Under the pieces are notes generated by a model. The model did not search any database and was not told the origin of the DNA. It saw nothing but the letters and a program-made list of their open reading frames with translations. From Cristatella mucedo (taxonomy: Eukaryota; Bryozoa; Phylactolaemata; Cristatellidae), in assembly GCA_009760855.2 (NCBI GenBank), contig WPIO01000035.1:1334501-1398500 (forward strand): DNA of 64,000 nucleotides, written 5' to 3'. Positions 1 to 31,335 of this stretch are shown one piece after another; within the stretch, counting starts at the first letter, position 1; each line of letters starts with the position of its first letter. Both the position numbers and the translations under genes were made by a program.

Positions 1-205
1 CGTGGCGGCATTGGCTTGTCAGTTGCTCTGCTGCCACTGCCACTGCTGTTGCTGCTGCGATAGCTGCCGCTGCGATAGCTGCTGCTGTGGGTAAGCACTG
101 CCTGCTTGGTGCTATTCCATGCTGTTGCCGAGTAAGCGTACGGGCGATGAAGCCGGGTTTAGCATTTTTGATGAACCCTCTCCGGCTTGCATTCGGCCTC
201 GACAG
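1..205 (+). repeat. CTG/CTGC-rich CEP290 intron end
   Basis: Imperfect CTG and GCTGC repeats (for example twice GCGATAGCTGC) run up to the acceptor at 205. No exon is evident. Confidence 0.5.
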
Positions 206-20106
<19,901 letters not shown>

Positions 20107-20452
20107 CCGAACAATGCCTCGTTTAGTTGCACGTCCATTCTAGCCGTCCTTTCCAATAGGCAATACCGTGTTATCGTTGTGCTCGGGCACCTAAAAGGAT
20201 GCAGACTGTATTGGTGCGCTTCGGCACCATGTTGCCCCAACGCAAGAACTTCTGTGATATATCGGCGCACTTTTACGAGGATGGCATACGCTTATGGCTT
20301 GCCATACGTTCCAGCTGATGCTACCGGTCTCATTTTTAGCTCCAAGTCTTCCTCACTGTGTATCATGTATGTATACCTCTTGACAGGTCTTAATCTTGAC
20401 TTCATAGTGCGTTTAGTGAGTAGTGCATCTTTACTGTATTTTATGTACAGCG

Positions 20453-20458
20453 ATTAAA
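20453..20458 (+). terminator. Candidate CEP290 polyadenylation signal ATTAAA
   Basis: ATTAAA lies 347 bp after the CEP290 stop. No canonical AATAAA was noticed between the stop and this point. Use of this site is inferred from position only. Confidence 0.45.
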
Positions 20459-20459
20459 T

Positions 20460-22840
20460 ACGCGGATCATGTGCAGTGCTACATATATCGCTGTACCAGG
20501 ATAAGAAACATGCCTTTGGACTCAACCCTAATGATCTGCATGCCACTTGCCCATGGCTCTGCTTGAATTTCCATATTTTCCGAAATGCTGTTGGTTGTTT
20601 CTTAGTGCCGTCATTTATCAGACATTTTTTCACATACATCCGCATTTTATCTAGTATCTTTTAGCTATGACGACAAACAAAGTCCTCGTGTATACACGAA
20701 TATAAAAGCGCCTTTAGTCCATCGCTCATCAGGTTTCGATGTCGCCAAAACTGGCAGGCCAGCTCATGTGCTGAGCCAACTCATTGTCAACTTTCGAATC
20801 AGTCTAAAAACTTACCCAATCAAGCCTGCTCACAGAAAGTAGAAATTACTATGCACCAAAACGACACAGAGAGTTGAAAGCATGAAGGAAAAGAATTTGC
20901 TGCTTTAGCCATTATTGTTTCAGGTCCCCTCCTTGATGTTGTCATCTCAAGGCTCACCACCCTGTCTCCAAGGTTCACCTCCCTGCCTAAGAAAAATAAT
21001 ACTTTGTAGACCCCTATCTATACTTACCTAATTGGAATATGACTTTGCTGACTAAACCGACTGCTGGGTTGAATTACCTGAGCACAGCTGGTGCCCAAAT
21101 TGATTTCGCCACATTGCGAAGACTGAGCCGATAGCAGGTAGCTGAACCTGGCTCGGGCCCCATCGTCCAGCTCGAGCACGTAGACGTCGACGGCTCTGCC
21201 CCTGCCACACAAGTTTCACTTTGCTGTTGTGGGCGTTGCACTCAGCTGCTGGGAATGCTGGGGGCTGGCAGCTGCAAGCAGAGGACACTCCGGAAGGTTG
21301 TCGGAATCTTCCAAATTCAAAATGGCCAAGTTAAAGGTCCAGCATGGGGCAGGGCTGTGCTGCTGCAGCAGCTGCCGTTTTCAGCCTGGCTGGCATGCAG
21401 CCTGCAGAATTTGCCAGGCGATGGGCAGCAGCGTTGGCAGCTCGCCTATTCCGATTTCGCCGGCCCGGCGATACACGATTACACGATCACCGGGGAGCTG
21501 GAGGTGCCAATGTATCCGATTTGCGAAGCCCGAATAGCAGCCTTCAATCACTGGTGAAAACGTTTCACCATCCTGTTTGCTAAGGATGATTAAACCTAGT
21601 CCTAGTGCTCGGCTGCCAATGAGCTTAATGAGGCCTGCCCTACCAGCTGAAACAAACTGGGCTCCGATATCGACAGTGACAACTGGAGCTCGGCAATGGA
21701 AATCTAGCCGCCCAAGATAGCCCGAGCTTATGTATCTGCGATGACTCCGGCCAAGGGGGACGGCTTTCGGTATTTATGAAACGGTTATTTTTGCAGGTGT
21801 GGTGCCGAAAACCGCCGGAAGGTATTGGTAGCTCACCTATACGTACGTGAATTTTCTCGAAGCTTTGGTTGACAGTCTGGAAGGTAGCACTAGGATAGGC
21901 CATGTGCTGAGAGACTTTTGAGCACTTGATGTGCTGGCAACGGCCCTATATCAGATATCTTTGTTCATCCCTGGCCAAACTTAGCTGAGCCTGTAAGACT
22001 CCAGTTGGTTCGAACCCCGACTGTGAGAATCATGGCCTAGGAAACAAGCACCTGAAAAGGCTGAGTGAGATAGTGGTATGCCGCCCAAGGAAGTCGCTGA
22101 TAATCCAGAACCTGTACAGCACTTGTGCAAATTGGCCTGGACACGTCAGTTCATGGTCCCTGGCTGTGCTTCCTGTGAGGGCAAGTGCATGCAAGTCTCC
22201 CAAAGAGACAATGAGGCCCTCCTGATGAGAGGCAGTCACCATATCCCTCGAGTATGAGAGCCAGTCATCCACGACATTAATTTGGCCGCTACTGTGACAT
22301 TAATAGGTGGTAAATTCGACGATGAATAGTAGTTTCTGATCTGGCTTGTCGATAAACAATGGGAAGATGCATGGATAGCATACATCTACAGCTTATGATG
22401 ACTGCACAAGCTTATATTCATGCCCTAACTAAAAATTGAGCATTTTGTGCCTTCTCTTAAAAGGCCAGAAGTTCGTGATAAAAAAGTGACCAAAGCCCGA
22501 GAACAAAATCAGAAATCCTCTCACCGTAATGGAGCTGCTTTAGGATGGCACCTAAGGAGTGTTTAGAGGCATTGATATGTGGTTACGTGAGGGCATAGTG
22601 GACCGGGTGGACGATGAGAGCGAGATACCTCAGCCAGGTTCCTTGGCGAGATTGGCCGAGAGTGCCTTAAAGGGGCCAAACATGTCAGGTAGCCATGCAA
22701 GAAGCGATAATTGTAGTTTATCATACCAATTTTGTTTTCGGTCCACCGTGGATAGAAGTGAGATGTCTTTCGAAGAAACGTGCAGGCAAGGCGAAGCGAC
22801 AGTTAGCAACGATGGTACAATGTCTCCGGTGGCCGCACAA
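20460..22840. other. Intergenic stretch after CEP290, no supported gene
   Basis: Several GC-richer frames occur at 21,020-21,560 on both strands, but none has clear homology with convincing splice sites. The minus frame at 22,030-22,272 vaguely resembles a retrotransposon endonuclease piece, which I cannot confirm. Confidence 0.4.
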
Positions 22841-22990
22841 TAATAATAATAATAATGTACTTAATAAAGCGCCCTCAGAACTCAATCTCTTTCTAGGAGC
22901 TTTACATTTTCTGCAAAGGGAAACGCGATTGAATGGTGAGTAATATCATGCTTGATAAACAAAGGGCTGCTGCTGGGCCTTAAATAGCAG
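22841..22990 (-). mobile_element. LINE family A 3' end with (ATT)n tail
   Basis: On the minus strand the sequence ends TTTGCAGAAAATGTAAAGCT, then GAGTTCTGAGGGCGCTTTAT, then ATT repeats. This is the family A 3' tail, with matching 3'-UTR extending rightward as in the copy at 48.5 kb. Confidence 0.8.
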
Positions 22991-23597
22991 CTCCATAGAT
23001 AGATAGCCAACTAGAATATATTGCATCTTGAAAGTGTCCGGTAAATTCTCCAAAAAAAGTGATATCTAATAGTAAACGTGACTAGAAAATGGCATCTGTA
23101 ATCAAGGTCAGTGTAGCCCCTCTCGAAGGATAAATGACTCACTGTCGAGCCTGTTGCGAGAGAAGACTGCAGTTAGCACAGAATTGTCCACGGGATAGGT
23201 CTGCTCCTCATGGGGAAAGGCAGGCAGTCTTGTGGACCTGCGACTGAGTTAAGCTTCTTCCGTATGCTGACAGATGGTTCTCAATGTACAGCTGTGCCAA
23301 GCATGGAATTAAGGGCGCACTATTTCTAATCCAAGTGGGTTCATTTGTACGTACGTTCGTGGTTGTTCCCAAGATAGTCTCGGTATCACAATTACTAGGT
23401 AGTCTCCACTTACATGGCTATTAGTACCTCATAGCCAGCTCCCTATATCATGGATATTTTCTGAAAACCATTACGCAAAATATACAACAGATATGCTAGC
23501 ACAGCAATTGCCAATTGCAATATGCTAACAACATCGACAACGGGGGATGGATTATTAGAAAAGGAGTTGAAAGTATCTAGAGATTCCTGCGCGCCCG

Positions 23598-23772
<175 letters not shown>

Positions 23773-24652
23773 GATTTAAATATACTTTTAATGGTACTTT
23801 TATCAGTGCCTCAACCAAGTCACTGCAACCATAAGGGTAATACTGGCTTGAGACTCAGCAATCGATTCTTAGTAAGGCCTCTGTGGAAGCTCCCTATTTC
23901 CATTTGCGTTTTATGACTGGTCGAACGGAAAAATGCTACTCACTCGCCAAATTTTTTTTCTGCCCCCCCTAGCTTGGTATTTTGGGTCTATTCCTTTACC
24001 TCGCCCATCCCGTCATCCCCAATGAGTAACTTCTACTACGTCGATTACCCATGCCAGCTTTTGCAGGCATCTACTATGGCCAGTATGCCTAAATGGAGAA
24101 AAAATATAGATTCACGATGTTTTGGGCTTATATATGTATCTCAATTTTTATTATTGTAACAACAAATTTAGGCTTAAATATGTATTACTTCAAGTTTAGG
24201 ATTTAAGTTTTCCTTTGTTTCTGTCTATAAAGACGGTACCGGGTGATAGTGGATGGACTAACTGGTATATCCACTACGCATACATGAAGTGCCACACATT
24301 TGTTACTGCACTTTCGGTGTTAACCATTAAAAGAACGGCCCCTTGCTATGCCACTATTTGCTATTCTAAAAATGCATCTAATGTGTCTGGCACACGCTTT
24401 TTCTTATCTCTTTTTATTTAGAGTGAACATGAAAAGCGCCTTTTTAAGACACGCGGCGCCTTTATATTTTTTGATTTGTTTTTCGTAGTGTGCCAAAAAA
24501 GAGCTATTATCGCCCAGCTAAGCCGTTAGTATAAGTTTAGTGAAGGTTCAAAACTACAGCTGCGACTTAAGAGTCTACGAATAAAACCTTAGCAACCTTG
24601 CTCTCAGCCAAAATTGTATCACGTATTGTACTTAAGGGGCTATGCAAATGGA

Positions 24653-24720
<68 letters not shown>
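24653..24720 (+). repeat. (AC)n-(GT)n back-to-back microsatellite
   Basis: About 42 bp of AC switch at 24,694/24,695 to about 22 bp of GT, forming a perfect palindrome of about 44 bp centred on ACGT. Confidence 0.97.
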
Positions 24721-24728
<8 letters not shown>

Positions 24729-24797
24729 GCCGTTGTCCCTCGCCACTTCGCGCTTCGAATTTCCGGATTCATTCTATTGTGGTTTTTCAAATACAGT

Positions 24798-25170
24798 GAA
24801 GAGGAAGAGCACAGAGGTTCCTGGGGGTCAGGAGGAAGAAGTTGGCCTTACACTTGAGCGTCTCTCGCAAGTCGAGAAAACTATTAAGAAAGTACAGGAC
24901 ACGATTGGAGAATGGAACCCACAAATGATAGGTACATTGCGGTTCCGGAATGCACTTGATGAAGCTACGAAATCCTAAAAAAGCCTCCCCACGCATATGA
25001 AAAGACAGCGCCAGCAATTATCTATGACGATGTTCTTCATCTGGGCACCAAGACACCCACTGCCTACGTCTAGCACTCCTTCGCCGGAAGAGGAAGACTA
25101 TGCACCTACTGAAGATACTGCACCACCTGAAGACTATCCTACTGAAGTCGTGCCTTCAAAAGAGCAGTAA
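24798..25170 (+). pseudogene. Coding-like segment with two frame changes, unrecognised
   Basis: After an acceptor-like TTTTTCAAATACAG, one frame reads KRKSTEVPGGQEEEVGLTLE, a coiled-coil-like stretch, and NALDEATKS before TAA at 24,976. A second frame continues at once with LKKPPHAYEKTAPAIIYDDV to a stop at 25,072. A third adds SSTPSPEEEDYAPTEDTAPP, with an acidic Pro-rich end and TAA at 25,168. Three adjacent protein-like pieces in consecutive frames suggest a decayed retrocopy or other integrated gene; unusual short introns are an alternative. I do not recognise the family. Confidence 0.4.
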
Positions 25171-26860
25171 CCTTGCTCTTCTTAGCTGTGCAGTGCTCTC
25201 TTCATCTTCATCGCTTCATCATCGAACAAGTTTCACCATGTTCAAAAGTTAGTGTTTGTGGGTAAGAACTGTGTGTATGTAATTACATTTACTGTAATAA
25301 TACTACTACTATGATATTCGTAAATCTGGTATGTCTTATTTTCTCTTATTCTGTCTAAAATATTGGGCAATATGAGTGTAGTGGTGACTAAAGGGGTGTT
25401 ATTTCATGTTCAGAGGGTTCTAATAGTTAGTTAGATGGTCGTGTACAGGTTTTATATGCTCTAACTACGAAAATATTTGATTTATAAGTAAAGAACCCTT
25501 GTTCACGGAAATTCACTGATCGCGATACAGTCTAGATATTAAAATTAGATGAGCGACAGTCATTCGAGGAGCCTCTAGACTTGCACTGGGGCAACTCTCA
25601 GGTTAGCCGCGATGTGAGCCCTTGCCTTAGTGGGTTTGACTTGTGAGCCTAGTACAGACCCATCTCCTGATCCACCTAGCTCAGGTTAGAATGGAGCTCT
25701 GTGCAGGCGATGTGGTTAGGAGATGGACCGACTAATGTGCTTGCCATAGTTGGCTCGACAAGGATACCGGGTATAGACCAACTAAAGTTAAAAGTTAGTT
25801 AGCCTGGTGCAGACGATGTGGTCAGGATGTGCGCCGACTACTGTGCTTGAGTAGAAATAGCAACTACGGGCGAGATCAGGAGCTTAGAAGAGAGAGAATA
25901 TTACGGGACGACTGACAGAGCTCGGAGCTGCAGCTTCCGTAGTCTATGCGAGACTACGCTTCAAGAGCACGAGAATTTACTTACGGTGACGAACAGCTAA
26001 GTGCAACTTGGACTTCGAAGCTGCGTTCTGCCAGCTAATCTGTTGGCTGCTCGTATCTTGGGGTGCTGTAGTGGTCCGCCTTCGGGGTCTGGACCATCGA
26101 TAGCGACTCATGCATATGGTAGTTTATTATACGCTGGCTTTGGGAGATCGCCCAGTTAACTCCGTCGGTTCGGTACGCGCCGCATAGCGAGCTTGCTCCG
26201 GTGCTTAACCACTGCTAACAGGCCCACAATGAACTGTCGTTTTCGACGCCCAGTTATGACCTCTTGTGTTTTAGCCGCACTGCAGCACTGCATCGCATAG
26301 TCCACCAGTAGAGAGTCGGGGGACAAGCAGCAAGCACCGCGAGATTACAAAGTACACCCCTGTGACCCCTGGGATTAGTCAACTTTCCCATAATTTATTC
26401 TTTTCCTCTTGCTGTATTAATCGCCAAGCTCAATCTAGGCTTTCATTTTAATTCAGAGGGCGCACTGTACATCGATTGTTTGACACCTCCGTGCAAGCAA
26501 ATTTATTTTAGCTTCTGAGAGAACCTGAGTGTTCTATTCCAAAATGACCCTTCACTAGAAGACCGCATTGGTTCAGTAAAGTCTGCCTACCTTCCACTAT
26601 GTAGCGTCGCAACAAGTTTGGTGCTGCTTCTACAGGGATACCACATTCAAGTTGATCTTTGCATTTATGTCGTCTTGTCTGTGACTTCTGTGACTCACTA
26701 TTAGCAATTCATTTGTACAGCACGGCCAGATAACCATGCGATTTATTTGGTCAGCAAGGACTAATGGGCTTCAAAGCCAGCCATCGGCAGCGGTTATTGG
26801 TTAACAGTTTAGCACGACCAAGTCATTAGCAAGCTGGGGCCTTGCGGTCGACCATGCTTT
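25171..26860. other. Intergenic, no gene seen
   Basis: Two imperfect direct repeats (about 25,690-25,740 and 25,800-25,855, sharing GTGCAG.CGATGTGGT.AGGA) lie about 110 bp apart. Nothing else is assignable. Confidence 0.5.
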
Positions 26861-26864
26861 CTCT

Positions 26865-26945
26865 GCAGCAAATGTAAAATGCCTAGGAAGAGATTGAATT
26901 GCCTGAGGGTGCTAAAAATATATTATATTATTATTATTATTATTG
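26865..26945 (+). mobile_element. LINE family A 3' tail with (ATT)n
   Basis: GCAGCAAATGTAAAATGCCT, then AGAGATTGAATTGCCTGAGGG and ATTATT repeats match the family 3' end. The body is too diverged to read. Confidence 0.7.
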
Positions 26946-27446
26946 CAGCAGTGCAGGTTAGTCTAGATTTTACATAATTTCATGACTCCAATCACCTACC
27001 TTTAGATATTCGGTTGAGAAGTGGATTTTGGAAATGAATGAGCAGATAGTTTGAGTAGCTGTTCCAGGATTTCCCCACTTCCTTGATTGATATTTCCAGA
27101 TCTAAGATCTAAAAGCCTTACCTTTTGAATGACATACAATGGAAGTCTGAGAAAATGTGATACTTCAGGCCAACTTCCTGCCTTCACATAGCATCAATCA
27201 TGATCACATAGCATAGCATAGCAAGACGCACAAAGCATAGCATAGCATAGCAAGACGAAGCTGGCGCTCTTCGTTAAAGGCACGATGAATTTACTTGAGG
27301 TGGCACATTGGCATGGCTGAATGTTAAAATGGTCGAGAGTACTATACAGTAAAACCAGTTTTTGCCATGCTTTAGAAGGCATAAATACTTTCAATTCCAT
27401 CGTCGGAGGACTTTCCAATGTTTTGAAATTGAGTGCATTCTTCGCA

Positions 27447-27570
27447 AAGTAGATGCGTACCGAAAGCCGCTTAGGCTGTGAGTGCACTATACAAATCTCT
27501 CCTGCGTAACACCCACATGGTCTTTATGACTTTGTGGAGTTACTGACGGAGATACATTACATTATTACAT
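27447..27570 (+). mobile_element. LINE family B 3' end
   Basis: ATGCGTACCGAAAGCCGCTT, AGGCTGTGAGTGCACTATAC and GGAGTTACTGACGGAGATAC followed by ATTACATT repeat the family B tail. A strongly 5'-truncated copy. Confidence 0.85.
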
Positions 27571-27599
27571 TCTAAAGTGACTCACAACCGAAGCACGCG

Positions 27600-28730
27600 G
27601 GGAGGGAAAGATAGGCGGAACGACGCATCTTTGTTGCTCAACTCTTAGCCTGCGGCTCCTTAAGATATGGGTAATTGGAGCATGGCCCGCGTGGCGGGCC
27701 GCTTAAAATCCCCATCTTAAATGTGGTAGCTTCCCATAAGCACTGCCGGGCTTCTCTGAGCTATGACCCCCGCTGCGCCCAAGGACTCCACTAGCCTCCT
27801 CTAGGAATCACTCGATGTACCCAGTGCTTTGGAAGCCTGGCGGCGCCACTTGGAGAATCGATCCTCACAAATGAATCTATAGCAAACTTTTAGCCACCAT
27901 TTAGAGGGCACGCAGCCAAAGGCGCACCTTAGGGCCGGCAAAAGAATTCCCGCTTTAGTTGCCTCTGAAAAATGCGGTCGCCCTTTATAGGCAGACCATT
28001 AGTCCGCTCTGTGTAAATGTGTGTAAACGTGACGCGCATTTGCGCGCCGCGAACAAGCCGCCGCATCAGCCCTTAAGTGAGCATCCGAAGAAAAGTGACT
28101 GTCCGCCACTTTAGTGCGAGTACTATGAGCGGGAAGAAGGGACTCATCAAATCCCGACACACGTAGGCCGGAAACCAAAAGCGCTCGTAACGGTGCTAGT
28201 TTCAGCCGACGCCACCGCCGCCTGACGAATGCCGGCGAAGCCCTGGCCTTTGATATCGCGGATAGCGACTTGCAGGTGTAGCGCCAAAGCGTTCAGGTAC
28301 GCTGACAGCTGCGGAATACGGAAGCCACGGAGAGCGCCCGTAAGAAGGTCAAAATCCCTCTCGAAGAGAAGTCTATTCAACAGCGACGGAGAGTGGCAGG
28401 CGCCGAGAACAAGCCATAGCCAAGACAAGTGTACTAGAACTCTCGTACGGTTAAAAGCCCAGAGCTCAGCTCAGCCCAGCTGCTGAGGCATCGACTCATT
28501 TCCCATCGATCAGCTAAAGCTTTTATGCTGCATTGGAAGTAGGTTGTCGCATATCCGGTACCTAAACACATTTTAATTCAGGAGCCGCGACTACTGAATA
28601 TCAGTTACAATCTGACTGATTTAGCACACCACCGCGTCTCTGTCACCTTTAAGCTATACGCCACCCGACAAGCCCTTCTGAGTGGCTCTCTGGAGTGTGG
28701 AGAGTCACTGTCGCTGTAAGTCTATTAGTA
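27600..28730. other. CpG-rich region, no confirmed gene
   Basis: GC and CpG content rise above the surroundings. A minus-strand frame at 28,147-28,428 looks protein-like and is listed separately. The rest has no assignable feature. Confidence 0.4.
28147..28428 (-). CDS. Unrecognised protein-like open frame
   Basis: The frame reads FERDFDLLTGALRGFRIPQL, then HLQVAIRDIKGQGFAGIRQA, ending in VGI and TGA. It has mixed hydrophobic and charged composition and many G/C third positions, as in the CEP290 exons. There is no ATG at the start, so it would have to be a 3' exon; an acceptor upstream (right side) is not obvious. It could equally be chance openness in CpG-rich DNA. Confidence 0.22.
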   Translation of the reverse strand: MSWLWLVLGACHSPSLLNRLLFERDFDLLTGALRGFRIPQLSAYLNALALHLQVAIRDIKGQGFAGIRQAAVASAETSTVTSAFGFRPTCVGI

Positions 28731-28737
28731 GTCGAAA

Positions 28738-28800
28738 AAGAGCTTCCGGCTTCGCTAAGGTATAGGTGACGTTTTAGCTTATGCGTCACTTCCGGTAATA
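28738..28800. promoter_or_regulatory. Promoter-like ETS/CRE composite motifs
   Basis: TGCGTCACTTCCGG at 28,782-28,795 is, on the minus strand, CCGGAAGTGACGCA, a composite of an ETS (GABP-like) site and a CRE half-site typical of TATA-less animal promoters. A second CTTCCGG is at 28,743 and a TGACGTTT at about 28,767. The candidate start ATG lies at 28,933 on the + strand. Confidence 0.4.
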
Positions 28801-28932
28801 GTGCCGGGAGGCACTAGTGGGGCAGTGTTGTTAGAGCCGTCGTCCACAAATAGGAAGTAACGTGGAAAGAGAAACAGGACTGCAAAAACGAGATCTTTCA
28901 GTCTAAAAAGTTTCGAAACCACGTTTTAAAGC

Positions 28933-29137
28933 ATGCAAGGCAAAGAAATTCGGGCGACGTACGACTTCACTGCTGGGACCTTTCGGCTCTCGCATACCCG
29001 CTTCAAGCATAGCGACTGGTACGCGGAAAGCTTTGCACCCCGAAAGTACACGGCGCACGTGAACTGGCAGCGCTGGATAGGGCGGATATGGCCGGATCTC
29101 GGCTTTGAGATCCTGCTAGCAGCTGTGGTGCTTGAGT
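28933..29137 (+). CDS. Candidate first coding exon of the Rolling-stone-like gene
   Basis: From ATG the frame reads MQGKEIRATYDFTAGTFRLS, then HTRFKHSDWYAESFAPRKY and a hydrophobic end LGFEILLAAVVLEC before GTATCT, a phase 0 donor. F-R-L-x-H followed by a short spacer and an aromatic-rich S/D-W motif is the style of the cytoplasmic N-terminus of Rolling-stone proteins, and the Rolling-stone exon at 38,989 can be entered in phase 0. Promoter-like motifs lie about 140 bp upstream. The frame otherwise runs to TGA at 29,155-29,157. The link across about 9.8 kb of repeats is inference. Confidence 0.3.
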
Positions 29138-29169
29138 GCGTATCTACCAGAGCTTGACCTCGGCGCCAT

Positions 29170-29746
29170 TTGTCAGCGGGGCAGCAGCCATTTCCCGACC
29201 TACGGCGCACGTTGACAGGCGACCGAGAGCTGGGCAAGTCCGGCCAGTCTGCTTACGGTGAATCACTTGGACTGAGCGCATGCGCAGGCGAGCAAGTAAA
29301 CAATGGCCGCTGGCCGAAATTTGCATACGAATTCTCAGCAGAAAAATTGCAGAATGCATTCGCAATGGCCGCTCGAGCCGTGCTAAGTCGCAGCGAAGTC
29401 TTGCGCTACGGACTCGGTTAATCCGACCGCGTGAGCGCCCTCGGCGCCGCTGGTTCTCGGCACTCAGCACTCGGCGCGTTTCGTGGCTCGGGACCGGCGG
29501 GTCCGGCCTCGCTATGGGCGGCCGAAGCAGAGAGTGCGCGCCGAGCGCGATGTGGCTGTCTCACGACCGTCCGTTCCTGTTCTACTCACCCCAGGTAACG
29601 GCGGCGGCTTCTGGCGGCGTCGAACGGCCCCAATGGCTGAGCTTGACTGTCTCGAGGAGCTCAGCCATCCGCCTGCCGGAAGGGCTCTGCTAGCTGGCTG
29701 TGTGGTGGATCGCCTAGCGAAGGCAGCCTACGACAGCGTCCGCATA

Positions 29747-29750
<4 letters not shown>
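29170..29750. promoter_or_regulatory. CpG-rich segment with NRF1-like palindrome
   Basis: GCGCATGCGC at 29,276-29,285 matches the core of the NRF1 motif of animal CpG promoters. Several overlapping open frames exist on both strands and CpG is frequent up to the (CT)n at 29.75 kb. A transcription start here is plausible, but none of the frames is recognisable. Confidence 0.35.

Positions 29751-29799
<49 letters not shown>
29749..29799 (+). repeat. (CT)n microsatellite
   Basis: About 50 bp of uninterrupted CT at the right edge of the CpG-rich region. Confidence 0.97.
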
Positions 29800-29802
<3 letters not shown>

Positions 29803-29819
29803 GTCGCCATCGTAGTGGA

Positions 29820-31200
29820 TGGCAGGGCGTGATTAGATTTGAACGGCGGCAGTATGCTGGTCGTGCTGAATTTGCCCTACACAGCTTACAATCCGTCGTT
29901 CGTAGCGCGAGCTCGGAGAGGGGCACGTCTAAGCTTGGAATAGTTAAATTACGGCATAACCTCAAGTTTCGATAGCAGTCGTAGGAATGGACGTATTTAA
30001 GTGTGTACGTGTCTCAGCAAATAACTGCAAACGTGTGTGGTATGTCGGTTGTCGGACGCTCACTTTTCCCGGCGATCTCCCAGACGACTAGCCTTCTGTA
30101 ATATCTTCATCTGACTTTGCATTGTAATCAGGTTCCAGACACACGAAACCTTTCTTTCCCCATCCTACAGAAGGCAGCACTGCTTTCCTTCAAGATGCGT
30201 AATTTTCCGGACAACTTTCTGTCAAAACAGATACTGAGTTTGGCTGGACTCTGATATACATCGATCTAGAACCGAGGACATCACTTGCGATCGAGAAAGC
30301 TACTAGTCAGGCTCCCCTTTAGTCTGTACGATTTGGCACGGAGGTGAAAACGTGCAAACCTTGTAGCCGTGTTTAGCAACAGATGCAGAGGCTTCGAGAC
30401 TTTTATGAAAGTCCAGACAATACTAAGTTATGCAAATCAGCTGTGGAGAGAACCAAAGGTTTTTAGCTAGCCATAGCGCAATGTGCTCCTCAGCCTGAAA
30501 CAAGGATAGAACGTCATACATACCAGTGAAAGCAATATTCAAAATGGCAGTATTCAAGGGCAAAAATGGGAGAGTCATTCTTGCATTGTTTCAGAAACCC
30601 TCGCGACTCTGACTGTAATTCATGCATGATGTTGAAGCTGCAAGGTTGTAAAGTCTAGCAGACGATGTAGAGTCTAGTGAACACCATAAGCATAAGTAAA
30701 TCGGTTTTTTGCTCAGACCAGCAGACCAAAGATGGTCTGAAGCTCAACGGAGAGGAGAAATGGTTAGCCAGCTGCCTGGCCGCCAAAAAAGCAATCGCAT
30801 GAAGCGACGTGCTGGTCTAAACTCAAAGGGTTTGCATGCCGGATATTGCTTTCGGTGTTCAAGGTGCAGGCGTCAAGAGCGAACAATGAGCAAGCGTGCA
30901 AGGTTTTGCACAAGCGAGGCTACATGAGAAGCGAGGCTTTGCTCTTTGAAGAGGCGAAATTAATTATCTTACTGCCTCCACCTAAGATGGCTCTAATGTG
31001 TTTACGCCAAGCTGACTGTTCTGTTTATTTTTTCCGACCGACAAAATGAGGCCATTATGAATTTTGAGTTTATTGTGCTTACTGTGAAAATTCAATTTGG
31101 ATTGTAATGTTATTGATACTATGCGACGTCTTAAAGATGGAATGACACAACAAAGATTCCTCATTCCATATGCACAGTGCAAACTTTTCTTCCGCGACAT
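29820..31200. other. No supported gene
   Basis: A possible 28-codon exon (after CCATCCTACAG at about 30,170) and a basic frame at 30,709-30,927 were seen, but neither has homology I recognise. Confidence 0.4.
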
Positions 31201-31204
31201 TTAG

Positions 31205-31335
31205 TAATTAATATATATAAATAAATATGTATTACGGACATGTTATATATATTAACATGTCCTTGATATATGTATATATTATATGTCCTTATATATGTAT
31301 ACAATGAATATATATATATATATATATATATAAGC
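31205..31335. repeat. AT-rich palindrome and (AT)n tract
   Basis: GGACATGTTA at 31,236 and its inverted copy TAACATGTCC ending at 31,262 form a perfect 10-bp stem around TATATAT. A pure (AT)n run of about 25 bp follows at 31,308. Confidence 0.9.

Noticed and set aside
21024-21560. Possible exons on either strand downstream of CEP290
   Set aside because: A minus frame (GRAVDVYVLELDDGARARFS) ends at a GTAATT but lacks a convincing acceptor, and + frames in the same DNA are equally open. No family match.
22030-22272. Minus-strand frame resembling a LINE endonuclease piece
   Set aside because: Only a weak L-G-D-L-type resemblance to the G-D-F-N motif; not enough to call.
29170-29815. Three overlapping + strand frames of 80-137 codons
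   Set aside because: Overlap in all three phases in CpG-rich DNA, Arg/Ser-rich, no domain; the last runs into (CT)n.
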